Shown here piece after piece: positions 45,450 to 53,239 of a DNA stretch of 64,000 nt. The position numbers were made by a program, and so were the translations under genes. Positions within the stretch are counted from its first letter, which is position 1. Every line of letters starts with the position of its first letter. Origin of the DNA: Niallia sp. NCCP-28 (lineage in GTDB: Bacteria; Bacillota; Bacilli; Bacillales; Cytobacillaceae); NCBI RefSeq assembly GCF_023168165.1, contig NZ_BQYJ01000003.1, forward strand, positions 372,001 to 436,000, given 5' to 3'. The notes below the pieces were generated by a model. That model saw only the letters and a list, made by a program, of their open reading frames with translations, did no database searches and was not told where the DNA came from.

Positions 45450-46835
45450 CTATTTATTTAAATTACTATGCTTTTTTGAATAAAGGAAATAAATAATGGT
45501 TCCAATCGCAAGCCAGATAACAAAAGAAATCCATGTAATGCCAGGGAGGCTAATTGCAAGACCTAAGCATAATAAGGCGCTGATAATAGGCAGCACTGGC
45601 ACAAAAGGAACACGGAAGGATCCTTTTAAGTCAGGAAATTTTTTGCGAAGTACAATAATGGCAATAGAAATAAGCGTAAACGCTGCGAGTGTGCCCATAT
45701 TAACTAAATGCGCCAATGTAGTTAAATCAACAAAACCGGCAATACATGCTGCAATACTTCCTGTTAGCCATGTATTTTTAAATGGCGTTTTTGTTTTTTC
45801 GTTAACACTAGACATGATTTTTGGCAACAATCCATCGCGGCTCATTGCAAAACTTAAACGGACTTGTGCATAAATTAATGCAAGTATTACTGTGGTGATT
45901 CCCATAACAGCACCAACAGAAATGATGCCGGCAATGCTGTTGTGGCCTACTGATTCTAATGCTAAGGCAACAGGTGCTCCAACATTTAGTTCAGTGAAAG
46001 GAATCATTCCAGTTAAAACAGCTGATACGGCAATGTATAGTGTTGTACAAATCGCCAGGGATCCAATAATTCCAATCGGCATTGTTTTTCCAGGATTTTT
46101 AACTTCCTCAGAAGCAGTTGCAATAACATCAAAACCGATATATGCAAAGAAAACAGTAGCAGCTCCAGTTATAACGCCACTAAAACCAAAGGGCATAAAT
46201 GGTGTCCAATTATCTGGTTTTACATAAAATACACCAACAATAATAAAGAGGAGAATAACCCCTAATTTTACAAAAACCATGATATTATTAAATTTAATGC
46301 TTTCTTTAATGCCTTTTGAAACAAGTGCAGTAATGCACATAATAATCAAAATAGCAGGCAAATCAATCATGCCGCCTTTGCCGACGCCTGGAGCTGATGA
46401 AATAACAGCAGGAAGGTGGATATTAAATCCTGCGATTAATGATTGAAAATAAGCAGACCATCCTGTTGCAACAGCAGAAACAGCGAGCACATATTCAAGC
46501 ATTAAGTCCCAGCCAATTAAAAAGGCAAACAGTTCTCCTAAAGTAGCATACGTATAGGTATATACACTTCCCGATAATGGAACAGCAGATGAAAATTCTG
46601 CATAGCAAAAAGCAGCCAAAGCACAAGCAATCCCTGCAAGAACAAAAGAAAGCATAATGCCAGGCCCAGCACTGTCCGCTGCTACTACTCCTGTCACTAC
46701 AAAAATCCCTGTCCCAATTACACATCCTACTCCTAAAAAAATCAGGTCCCAAACACCCATGGTTCGTTCTAATGTTTTATTTTGAGATTGAGAAATCATT
46801 AAGTTCATCGATTTCCTGCGAAAAAGTTGACTCAT
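45450..46835 (-). CDS. yfnA: amino acid permease, YfnA-like (APC/CAT family)
   Basis: A 461-residue 12-helix amino acid transporter. FLGVGCVIGTGIFVVTG is the substrate-binding unwound helix 1. CYAEFSSAVPLSGSVYTYTYATLGE and LIGWDLMLEYVLAVSAVATGWS match CAT-type permeases, and FAYIGFDVIATASEEVKNPGKTMP is the helix 6 signature. The N-terminus MSQLFRRKSMN aligns with B. subtilis YfnA, supporting the start at 46835 behind AGGAGG. The substrate is not shown. The upstream region holds two repeat elements. Confidence 0.9.
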   Translation of the reverse strand: MSQLFRRKSMNLMISQSQNKTLERTMGVWDLIFLGVGCVIGTGIFVVTGVVAADSAGPGIMLSFVLAGIACALAAFCYAEFSSAVPLSGSVYTYTYATLGELFAFLIGWDLMLEYVLAVSAVATGWSAYFQSLIAGFNIHLPAVISSAPGVGKGGMIDLPAILIIMCITALVSKGIKESIKFNNIMVFVKLGVILLFIIVGVFYVKPDNWTPFMPFGFSGVITGAATVFFAYIGFDVIATASEEVKNPGKTMPIGIIGSLAICTTLYIAVSAVLTGMIPFTELNVGAPVALALESVGHNSIAGIISVGAVMGITTVILALIYAQVRLSFAMSRDGLLPKIMSSVNEKTKTPFKNTWLTGSIAACIAGFVDLTTLAHLVNMGTLAAFTLISIAIIVLRKKFPDLKGSFRVPFVPVLPIISALLCLGLAISLPGITWISFVIWLAIGTIIYFLYSKKHSNLNK

Positions 46836-47038
46836 TAGAATACGATCCTCCTAAATATAAAAATATTTTTCTTTAATAGAAATATTCTAACAATTTACAT
46901 TTCAAAAATGAATTAATTGTCGAAAAAACACACCTAGGTGATTATATTAGTGCATAGAAAAAATGTCAATGTCATTAAATTTCCAATTGCATAAAATATT
47001 ATAAAATAATAAATTTAATACGAATAAGATAATTTTAT
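46836..47038. other. upstream region of the permease gene
   Basis: AT-rich, with the permease ribosome binding site at its left edge. No riboswitch or operator is recognised. Confidence 0.35.
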
Positions 47039-47193
47039 AGGCTGCTGACAAAGTTCCGCTTTTTGTTGCTCACCTTGTTTTGGTGCTCATTATCTCCCTT
47101 GGTAACTCCGCTCCTCGCAAAGGTTCGTTCCTTAAAAGACAGACGTTTTCAATCAGCCTGAAAGTATGCATTTTTGTTTTTGTCTACATTCTG
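47039..47193 (+). repeat. dispersed repeat family 3, copy K
   Basis: It shares AGGCTG, GGTGCTCATTA, GGTAACTCCGCTCCTC, CGTTTTCA.TCAGCCTGA and a tail TGTCTACATTCTGA with copy J at 32184-32343. It directly abuts a full copy of family 1. Confidence 0.75.
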
Positions 47194-47207
47194 AATTTTA
47201 TCACTAT

Positions 47208-47352
47208 TTAACGGGATTTTGACCCCCGCCTAAGGGATTATCAGAGAAACCGAGAAATCTAGGTGGGTAGAAACTTGTTCATAAAAGCCGGATTGGTTCC
47301 ACTAATAATCAGGGGACGTGGAAAATTCCCACTGATTGAAGTTTCACTTTAT
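47208..47352 (+). repeat. dispersed repeat family 1, full copy B
   Basis: It runs from TTAACGGGATTTTGACCC through GAGAAATCTAGGTGGG, GCCGGATTGGTTCC and a hairpin-like CCCACTGATTG to GAAGTTTCACTTTAT. It serves here as the reference for the shorter or more divergent copies. Confidence 0.75.
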
Positions 47353-47424
47353 TATTATATTTTCCCGATGATTGCAAAAGGGAACAAACAGCGTTTAAAA
47401 AGCTATAATAATTTTATTATAATC

Positions 47425-47479
47425 TGGTTCTTCTAGAAAAATAATGATATGATGGAATAAAGTTAGTACCTGATACTAA
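47425..47479 (+). promoter_or_regulatory. fabH promoter with FapR operator
   Basis: The 17-bp palindrome TTAGTACCTGATACTAA at 47463-47479 is the textbook FapR operator as I know it. It lies about 10 bp downstream of a -10 TATGAT (47448-47453), which has a weak -35 TGGTTC (47425-47430) 17 bp upstream. FapR bound here would cover the transcription start. Malonyl-CoA would relieve it. Confidence 0.85.
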
Positions 47480-47511
47480 TATCTAGTGAAAAAGAAGCGA
47501 GGTTGGATGTT

Positions 47512-48495
47512 ATGTTAACTTCGAAAGCCCGAGTTACCGCAATTGGATCCTATGTTCCAGAAAAAAAGATAACAAATGAAGATTTGGAGCGTATAGTCGA
47601 AACCAATAATGATTGGATTATCCAACGAACCGGCATTAAAGAAAGACGAATGGCAGAAGAAAATGAATTTACAAGCGATTTAGCATATATGGCAGTACTT
47701 GATTTAATGAAACGCTACTCTAAACCTATAGAAGATGTTGAAATGATTATTGTCTGTACCATGACCCCGGATTTTAAGACGCCAAGTGTTGCTGCAATTG
47801 TGCAAGGAAAGTTAGGAATAAAAAATGCGGGAACCATTGATTTAAACGCAGCATGTGCTGGCTTTACTTATGGTTTGCATGTTGCAAATGGTTTAATAAC
47901 GGCAGGTTTGAATAAAAAAATTCTTGTAATCGGAGCCGAAGCATTAACGAAAATTACTGACTATGAGGACAGGACATCATGTATTCTGTTTGGCGACGGG
48001 GCATCAGCAGTGTTAGTAGAATATGATGAGAAGAATCCAAGTTTCCTTTCCTTTTTCCTTGATTCAAGAGGGGAAGCTGGCAAAAATCTTTATGCGACAA
48101 GCATTTCAGAACAAATGGATGGCATCATTCTGAAAGCGGATGGAAATATTGTGCAAAATGGCCGAGAAGTATATAAATGGGCTGTCTCGACGGTGCCAAA
48201 AGGAATGAAAGCTGTCGCAAATAATGGAGGCATTGATCTTTTAGATGTAGATTGGTTTGTACCCCATAGCGCCAATTTGCGAATGATTGAATCGATTTGT
48301 GAAAAAAGCGGCTATCCGCTAGAAAAAACATTGGTCAGTTTAATTGATTATGGAAATACATCTAGTGCAACCATTCCACTTGCCATGGATTTAGCAGTAA
48401 AAGCGGGAAAATTAAAAACGAAAGATAAATTGCTTTTATTCGGATTTGGCGGAGGATTAACGCAAGCAGGATTATTGATAGAGTGGAATATTTAA
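47512..48495 (+). CDS. fabH: beta-ketoacyl-ACP synthase III
   Basis: A 327-residue thiolase-fold enzyme that condenses acyl-CoA primers with malonyl-ACP to begin fatty acid synthesis. The catalytic triad is Cys115 (LNAACAGFTYG), His252 (PHSANLRMIE) and Asn282 (YGNTSSATIP), and the C-terminus has LFGFGGGLTQAGLLIEW. ATG 47512 is chosen as it lies about nine bases after GCGAGG; an in-frame TTG at 47503 is closer. No fabF follows, so it is a stand-alone FabH, like FabHB of B. subtilis, under a FapR operator. Confidence 0.93.
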   Translation: MLTSKARVTAIGSYVPEKKITNEDLERIVETNNDWIIQRTGIKERRMAEENEFTSDLAYMAVLDLMKRYSKPIEDVEMIIVCTMTPDFKTPSVAAIVQGKLGIKNAGTIDLNAACAGFTYGLHVANGLITAGLNKKILVIGAEALTKITDYEDRTSCILFGDGASAVLVEYDEKNPSFLSFFLDSRGEAGKNLYATSISEQMDGIILKADGNIVQNGREVYKWAVSTVPKGMKAVANNGGIDLLDVDWFVPHSANLRMIESICEKSGYPLEKTLVSLIDYGNTSSATIPLAMDLAVKAGKLKTKDKLLLFGFGGGLTQAGLLIEWNI

Positions 48496-48630
48496 AAAGT
48501 CTTTTTTCTCAAAAAAATTTATTTTTTAATAGACCAAATGGGTGAAGATAGATGCAGCAGTCTGAATACAGATAAACTTGGCGCTTGTCCATTGGAATTA
48601 GGCTGTGCTTTTAAAAGCAACAATTCATAA

Positions 48631-48683
48631 GAAAAAAGGGAGATCATGGGGAGATTTTTTCTGAATGGACTCCCTTTTTTTGT
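48631..48683 (+). terminator. hairpin with T-run between fabH and the GNAT gene
   Basis: GAAAAAAGGGAG (48631-48642) pairs with CTCCCTTTTTTT (48670-48681). A shorter GCTTTTAAAAGC palindrome lies just upstream. Confidence 0.7.
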
Positions 48684-48726
48684 TAAACTAGATGTATATC
48701 AGCGAAACGTAAAGGGGGAACAGAAG

Positions 48727-49209
48727 ATGAAAGTACAACTTGGGACAATGCAAACAATTAATGCAGCCCATCAGATTATGTGTGAAGCTTTTAAAGAATA
48801 TGGAAAACTCGAAGTGCCATCAAGTGCGATTACTGAACCAATTGAAGTATTGACAGAAAATTTTAAAAACGGTATCGAAAATTTTGCCATTTGTTTAATA
48901 GAGGAAGGCCCGATAGCTTCTGTGCGTTTTATGGAAAAGACTGAGACATTATATTTTTCCCGGTTAGCTGTTTTGCCGGCATATAGAGGAAAAGGAATAG
49001 CCAAATACATGCTTCAATGGCTCGAAAACTATGCAAAACAACTGGAGAAAAATAAAATGGAATGCAAAGTAAGAATGTCTTTAGAAGGAAATATCCAATT
49101 ATATCAATCTATCGGTTTTCATCTTGTTGAAGAAGGGGAAGTGATTAATCCAAATGGATATGCAGTAAGAACAGGGGTGATGAAGAAGGACTTTTATGAG
49201 GCGAAATAG
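48727..49209 (+). CDS. GNAT family acetyltransferase
   Basis: A 160-residue acetyltransferase. SRLAVLPAYRGKGIAKYMLQWLENYAKQ contains motif A (RxxGxG/A) for acetyl-CoA binding, and LYQSIGFHLVEEG is the usual C-terminal motif. ATG 48727 follows AAAGGGGGA; the frame continues upstream only through the terminator. The substrate is unknown. Confidence 0.88.
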   Translation: MKVQLGTMQTINAAHQIMCEAFKEYGKLEVPSSAITEPIEVLTENFKNGIENFAICLIEEGPIASVRFMEKTETLYFSRLAVLPAYRGKGIAKYMLQWLENYAKQLEKNKMECKVRMSLEGNIQLYQSIGFHLVEEGEVINPNGYAVRTGVMKKDFYEAK

Positions 49210-49513
49210 CTGAATAGGAAAAACTCTCTTAATAAATTTTACGCATTCAAAAATAACTAAACAAATAAATAAATAATTTTAATAAATCAATTTTGGAAAA
49301 AAGTTTATTTCTTGTAGAAAAACACTAGCCCAATAAATTTTACGCATCAAACAGTTGATAACTAACAGATAAAAGTTTCAATTAAAGTTTACAGTACTTA
49401 TTTTCCTATAGGAAAAGTCTTTATTATTCAAATAAAGTTTCTATTATTTGAATAATAAAGAACACTTGATTTAAAATGATAGATGATAGAAGAAATAGTA
49501 GGAGTGAATATAT
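49210..49513. promoter_or_regulatory. structured AT-rich leader of the DinB gene
   Basis: AATAAATTTTACGCAT occurs twice, near 49231 and 49333. TTTTCCTATAGGAAAA (49401-49416) is a perfect palindrome. CTTTATTATTCAAAT (49419-49433) and ATTTGAATAATAAAG (49446-49460) form a perfect 15-bp stem. The roles are unknown. The palindrome and hairpin could be an operator and leader structure. Confidence 0.45.
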
Positions 49514-49990
49514 ATGTATCGTCAAGTAAATGATTTTTTAGCAGATTGGTCTCTTCAGGCAGAAGGAACAATTCGAGTGTTAGAAGCAATAACAGATGAA
49601 AAATTAGATCAAGCCATTGTAGAAGGGCATAATACATTAGGGTGGCTTGGCTGGCATTTAGCAACAACACCAACTTTTTTTGCGGGACTTGTTGGGGTAA
49701 AGGTTCCTGTAGAATTAAATCGCAATGAAATTCCGCAAAGTGCAAAAGAGATTGCAGAAAGCTACAAAAAAGTAGCCGAAGAACTAAAAGCAGCTGTTGA
49801 AAAAACACTCACAGATGAAATGATCAATGAAACGGTGGAAAGTTTTAAAGGACCAGTTCCAAGGGGAGCTTTGCTTCGCACATTAATTGATCACCAAACC
49901 CATCATCGGGGCCAAATGACTGTGCTGCTCCGACAAGCAGGGCTAGTGGTCCCAGGTGTTATGGGACCAACAAAAGAACAGCAGGCATAA
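49514..49990 (+). CDS. DinB superfamily protein
   Basis: A 158-residue four-helix protein of the DinB/YfiT fold. The metal triad is visible as His48 (GWLGWHLATT) and the pair in LIDHQTHHRGQMTVLLRQAG near the C-terminus. Family members are thiol-dependent transferases (bacillithiol-linked in Bacillus) or are induced by DNA damage; this one cannot be assigned. ATG 49514 follows AGGAGTG. A terminator follows at 49997. Confidence 0.88.
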   Translation: MYRQVNDFLADWSLQAEGTIRVLEAITDEKLDQAIVEGHNTLGWLGWHLATTPTFFAGLVGVKVPVELNRNEIPQSAKEIAESYKKVAEELKAAVEKTLTDEMINETVESFKGPVPRGALLRTLIDHQTHHRGQMTVLLRQAGLVVPGVMGPTKEQQA

Positions 49991-49996
49991 TAAATA

Positions 49997-50033
49997 AAAA
50001 GGGACTTTTATAAGACAGGAAAGTCCCTTTATT
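49997..50033 (+). terminator. Rho-independent terminator
   Basis: AAAAGGGACTTT pairs with AAAGTCCCTTT, followed by ATTC. T-run short. Confidence 0.7.
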
Positions 50034-50049
50034 CAATAGGGGGCTGGCT

Positions 50050-50715
50050 ATGAAGATTAAACAAATAGAATTATCGATTAATCATTTTAAAGAAACAGTC
50101 GCTTTCTATAAAAATATATTTGGTTTTATTCAACAGATAAGTGAAGACAATCGTGTTTCTTTTCAAGTTGGAGAAAGCGTTCTCACTTTTATAAAAGATG
50201 AACAGCATGATTATTTTTACCATTTTGCTTTTAATATTCATGCCAATCTTTTTCAGGAAGCAAAAGCATGGCTTTCTAGCAAAGTAGCACTTGCCAAAGA
50301 AGAAGGGGAAGATGAAATTGAGTTTGGTGAGTTTATGAAAGCAAAAGCATGCTATTTTGAAGATCCGGCAGGCAATATTGTGGAATTGATTGCAAGAAAA
50401 GAAACTTCTCCTAAATCTTCATATAAAGTTTTTTTGCCAAAAGACAATATTTTATCCATTAGTGAAATCGGTTTAGGAACAAGTAAAATAAAAGAATATG
50501 CAGAAAAAATACAGTATTTAGATATTCCAATCCGCCATCAAAAAAAATTATATGAAGAAAATTACCTGAATTTTTTTGGCGAATATGAAGATGGAGCATT
50601 TATTATTTTATCGCCATTAGGAAGAAAATGGCTATTTTCTGCAAAAACAGCTATAGAGGCACCATTAGTGATTCATACAAATAAAGGGATTATAACTACA
50701 GGAAAGGTATTCTAG
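50050..50715 (+). CDS. VOC (glyoxalase/bleomycin resistance) family protein
   Basis: A 221-residue protein with an N-terminal VOC module: IELSINHFKETVAFYKNIFGF, then FQVGESVLTF, HFAFNI and CYFEDPAGNIVELIAR with its Glu ligand. The usual first His is replaced (ELS), so the metal site is incomplete in the first module. The second half resembles a degenerate second VOC repeat. ATG 50050 has a weak GGGGG site. Ligand or substrate unknown. Confidence 0.82.
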   Translation: MKIKQIELSINHFKETVAFYKNIFGFIQQISEDNRVSFQVGESVLTFIKDEQHDYFYHFAFNIHANLFQEAKAWLSSKVALAKEEGEDEIEFGEFMKAKACYFEDPAGNIVELIARKETSPKSSYKVFLPKDNILSISEIGLGTSKIKEYAEKIQYLDIPIRHQKKLYEENYLNFFGEYEDGAFIILSPLGRKWLFSAKTAIEAPLVIHTNKGIITTGKVF

Positions 50716-50740
50716 TAACCTATTTTTTAATGAAAAAAGA

Positions 50741-51123
50741 TTAAAAATAAGAAGGCGTTTCTGATTTTGCTACTGTGCAAATTTCTTTGTAGTGACTATC
50801 TGTAAAGCATAAAGATATTTCGGCTATCAGCAGAAAGGAAGGTTTGCAGCATTTTTTTCCATATCCCTTTCCTTGATGTTCTCTACTGATTAAATAGAGC
50901 CAATACCAAAAAGAGGAGTTTTTTGCTGCAAATAGAAAGATAAAATGCTAAATGAACCAATTATATTATGTTTATCATCAACATATATGTAATGTGTTCC
51001 GTACTCTTATTCTTTTTTGTTATCTTGTATATATTTGGTGAAAATTCGCCCTTTTGCCCATTCTTTAAAACCCATTTGAAAGATAGCTTCTTTTTCTGAT
51101 TTATGTGCTGTTCGCAATAGCAT
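50741..51123 (-). pseudogene. decayed GNAT acetyltransferase
   Basis: From ATG 51123, behind AAAGGAG, translation gives MLLRTAHKSEKEAIFQMG...DNKKE, then an in-frame TAA near 51009. The same frame continues with GTHYIYVDDKHNIIGSFSIL. A frameshift near 50890 then restores SREHQGKGYGKKMLQ, a GNAT acetyl-CoA motif. A second shift near 50800 gives TDSHYKEICTVAKSE before a stop at 50741. One nonsense and two frameshift lesions make it inactive, barring sequencing errors. Confidence 0.75.
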
Positions 51124-51191
51124 GTTTTTTCTCCTTTGCCTTTTTCATCTAGTATAGCAAGTTTTTAGATTTTTCTGTCTAAAAATAAATA

Positions 51192-51228
51192 AACCCTATC
51201 TAGGAAAGGTTTCGCTAGATGGGGTCTA
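51192..51228 (-). terminator. terminator of the CBO0543 gene
   Basis: On the minus strand ACCCCATCTAG pairs with CTAGATAGGGT (one mismatch), followed by TTATTTATTTTT. Confidence 0.75.
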
Positions 51229-51240
51229 TTTGATTTTCTG

Positions 51241-51783
51241 CTACTCATCCAAAGGCTGGAATTTGGTTTTTCTGCTTATATAATGGGCAATTAAATAAAT
51301 AAAATACTGAATGATAAAGGAATACAGATAATTCCATTTGACAGGTTCATAGATGCCGATCCATTTAACAATTGGCAGAGCGATGATGGAAAAAACAGCA
51401 AAAATAAGTGCTTTTAAAAAAGGGTTCATTTTTGGTTTAATCTGCAGCAGAAACATAACGGCAATAGGCAAAGCAAAAAAACTGAATGGAATGTAATTGG
51501 AAACAGCTGGATATACTTCATAATCATATCTCCATTTGCCAAAAAATGTCCCTACATAATCTAATGAAGCCGAAATAATTGCTACGACTACCCCGGCAAA
51601 TAATAAACGATCTTGGCTTTTTTTATTCCTAAATTTCAGCCATAACAGCAATGGAATGACAATCAGGGCAATGCCTATCCACCAATGCCATGTATATAAA
51701 GAGTGATGGAGCCATCCTCGGTAAATATCATGATTAAGCTCTATTGTTTTTTTATAAAAATCTTCGAACGCGTTTGTCTTCAA
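51241..51783 (-). CDS. CBO0543 family membrane protein
   Basis: A 180-residue protein with five hydrophobic helices. The WHWWIGIALIVIPLLLWLKFRNKK start, DYVGTFFGKWRYDYEVYP loop and WNYLYSFIIQYFIYLIAHYISRK end match the CBO0543 family, which is common in sporulating Firmicutes and of unknown function. TTG 51783 follows GAGGTG by eight bases. It is transcribed alone. Confidence 0.82.
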   Translation of the reverse strand: MKTNAFEDFYKKTIELNHDIYRGWLHHSLYTWHWWIGIALIVIPLLLWLKFRNKKSQDRLLFAGVVVAIISASLDYVGTFFGKWRYDYEVYPAVSNYIPFSFFALPIAVMFLLQIKPKMNPFLKALIFAVFSIIALPIVKWIGIYEPVKWNYLYSFIIQYFIYLIAHYISRKTKFQPLDE

Positions 51784-51864
51784 CTGAAAGGCACCTCATT
51801 TTTAACTCTTTTTCTATACATCTTTATTGCCGAATTTTAGAAAAACTATTCCTTGAAAGCTCAA

Positions 51865-52011
51865 ATAAAGTGAAACTTCAAACAGTGAAGATTTTCTCCA
51901 TTCCCACTGTTTGTTAGTCGGACAGATCAAGTTTTTACAGCCAGGTTTCTGCCCGCCTAGATTCCTCCCATTCTTTTATCATTCCTTAGATAGGGGGAAA
52001 AAGCCTATTAA
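51865..52011 (-). repeat. dispersed repeat family 1, copy C, inverted
   Basis: Read on the minus strand it starts TTAATAGGCTTTTTCCCC, includes GGAATCTAGGCGGGCAG, and ends with GAAGTTTCACTTTAT, aligning with copy B throughout. Confidence 0.72.
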
Positions 52012-52023
52012 GGGGTGATAAAA

Positions 52024-52140
52024 ATGTTTCCAGAAAAACGATTTATTAAATGGACTGGAAAAATCTTTTTCACTATTTTTTTCCATAGGGTATGTGCCGT
52101 TACAAAACTTCCCATAAATGATTATCATATAGAAGGCTAA
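52024..52140 (+). CDS. 38-aa basic peptide upstream of the kinase-glycosyltransferase operon
   Basis: ATG 52024 is five bases after AGGGGTGA and opens a 38-residue frame: MFPEKRFIKWTGKIFF, a hydrophobic-basic N-terminal half, then a polar tail with one Cys. It ends 113 bp before the atypical kinase gene. It is unrecognised, and the ribosome binding site is the main support. It may be a short membrane-associated peptide. Confidence 0.45.
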   Translation: MFPEKRFIKWTGKIFFTIFFHRVCAVTKLPINDYHIEG

Positions 52141-52252
52141 ATTCTTTAGAGTTAGACAAGCAGGAAAAATAAGAGGAAGGCTGCTTTAAAATGCAGCTGG
52201 AAAGCAGAGATAGCTTTTAAAATATCTAGCAGAGGAAAGAGGGAGCATAAAA

Positions 52253-53233
52253 TTGGATCGAGAAACACTTGATAGTTTAATAAAAGATATACATGTTCAA
52301 AATATAGACAATGAGGATGTACAGGTAGAAAATAATACAACACTAAAAATGATGGGAAAGGGGAGACAAGGAGCAGTCTTTCAATTATCGGAAGAAGAAT
52401 GTATGAAAGTATTTGGCAATGAAGAAGATTGTCAAAGGGAATATTTTGCCCTATCGCTTGGACAACATACTGATCTGTTTCCAAAGGTTTACGAAAAAGG
52501 GCCAAATTATATCTCGATGGAAATTATAAAAGGGGTTGATGTACGGGAATTTCTTCAATCACAGCCTCTAACTCCAGAGCTTTCTAATAAATTAATAGAC
52601 ATGCTTATTGTTTTTAAAGAGATTGGTTTTGAAAGAATTGATCATCATAAAAGACAAATATTCCTTCAGCCAGACGGTAGTCTGAAAGTGATTGATGTTG
52701 CAAGAACCGTTTGGCGTGATCGTGTTTATCCATATCCTCGCAAACTATTAACTTCCTTAGGAAAAGAAAACAAAGAAATTTTTTTAGCGCATGTGCAAGC
52801 ATCAGCCCCAGCATTATATGAAGAATGGAAATACTTTATAGACATGGAACAACAATCAAGGGAAATATTGCAAGAGTTAATGCAAAGTCCAACAAATACA
52901 GTGAAAACAAAAAAGAAAACAAAAATTTTATTGAAAACACAAAAAAATTATTCGCCTGAATTAGAAAATATTGTGCATAAAGTATTTAAAGAAGAATGGG
53001 TGAAAGCTATGCTTGTATTAGGGTATAACCCAGATGAAGTAATGGAATTGATGGACAATTATTGGGCAAATAAAGAGCAGTCTTTTCAAGGAAATGCAGA
53101 AAAATTGATAGAAAAATTGCTGAATGCTCCTAAAAAAATGAAAAAACATATAGATGATAAATACCAAAAAAATATCGCAGGCATTCTAAAAGACTTGCAG
53201 CAAATTTATCATTCTAGAACCAGCAAGGATTGA
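52253..53233 (+). CDS. atypical protein kinase-like protein with helical C-terminal domain
   Basis: A 326-residue protein. The N-terminal 200 residues are a kinase fold like that at 34034: GKGRQGAVFQL Gly-loop, Lys in CMKVFG, hinge NYISMEIIKGVDV, catalytic loop RIDHHKRQIFL and KVIDVARTV for DFG. The catalytic-loop Asn is replaced by Gln, and the DFG Phe-Gly is lost though its Asp stays, so activity is uncertain. Residues about 220-326 are Lys-rich and helical (VKAMLVLGYNPDEVMELMDNYW). TTG 52253 follows AGAGGGAG. Six bases separate it from the glycosyltransferase gene. Confidence 0.78.
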   Translation: MDRETLDSLIKDIHVQNIDNEDVQVENNTTLKMMGKGRQGAVFQLSEEECMKVFGNEEDCQREYFALSLGQHTDLFPKVYEKGPNYISMEIIKGVDVREFLQSQPLTPELSNKLIDMLIVFKEIGFERIDHHKRQIFLQPDGSLKVIDVARTVWRDRVYPYPRKLLTSLGKENKEIFLAHVQASAPALYEEWKYFIDMEQQSREILQELMQSPTNTVKTKKKTKILLKTQKNYSPELENIVHKVFKEEWVKAMLVLGYNPDEVMELMDNYWANKEQSFQGNAEKLIEKLLNAPKKMKKHIDDKYQKNIAGILKDLQQIYHSRTSKD

Positions 53234-53239
53234 ATATCT

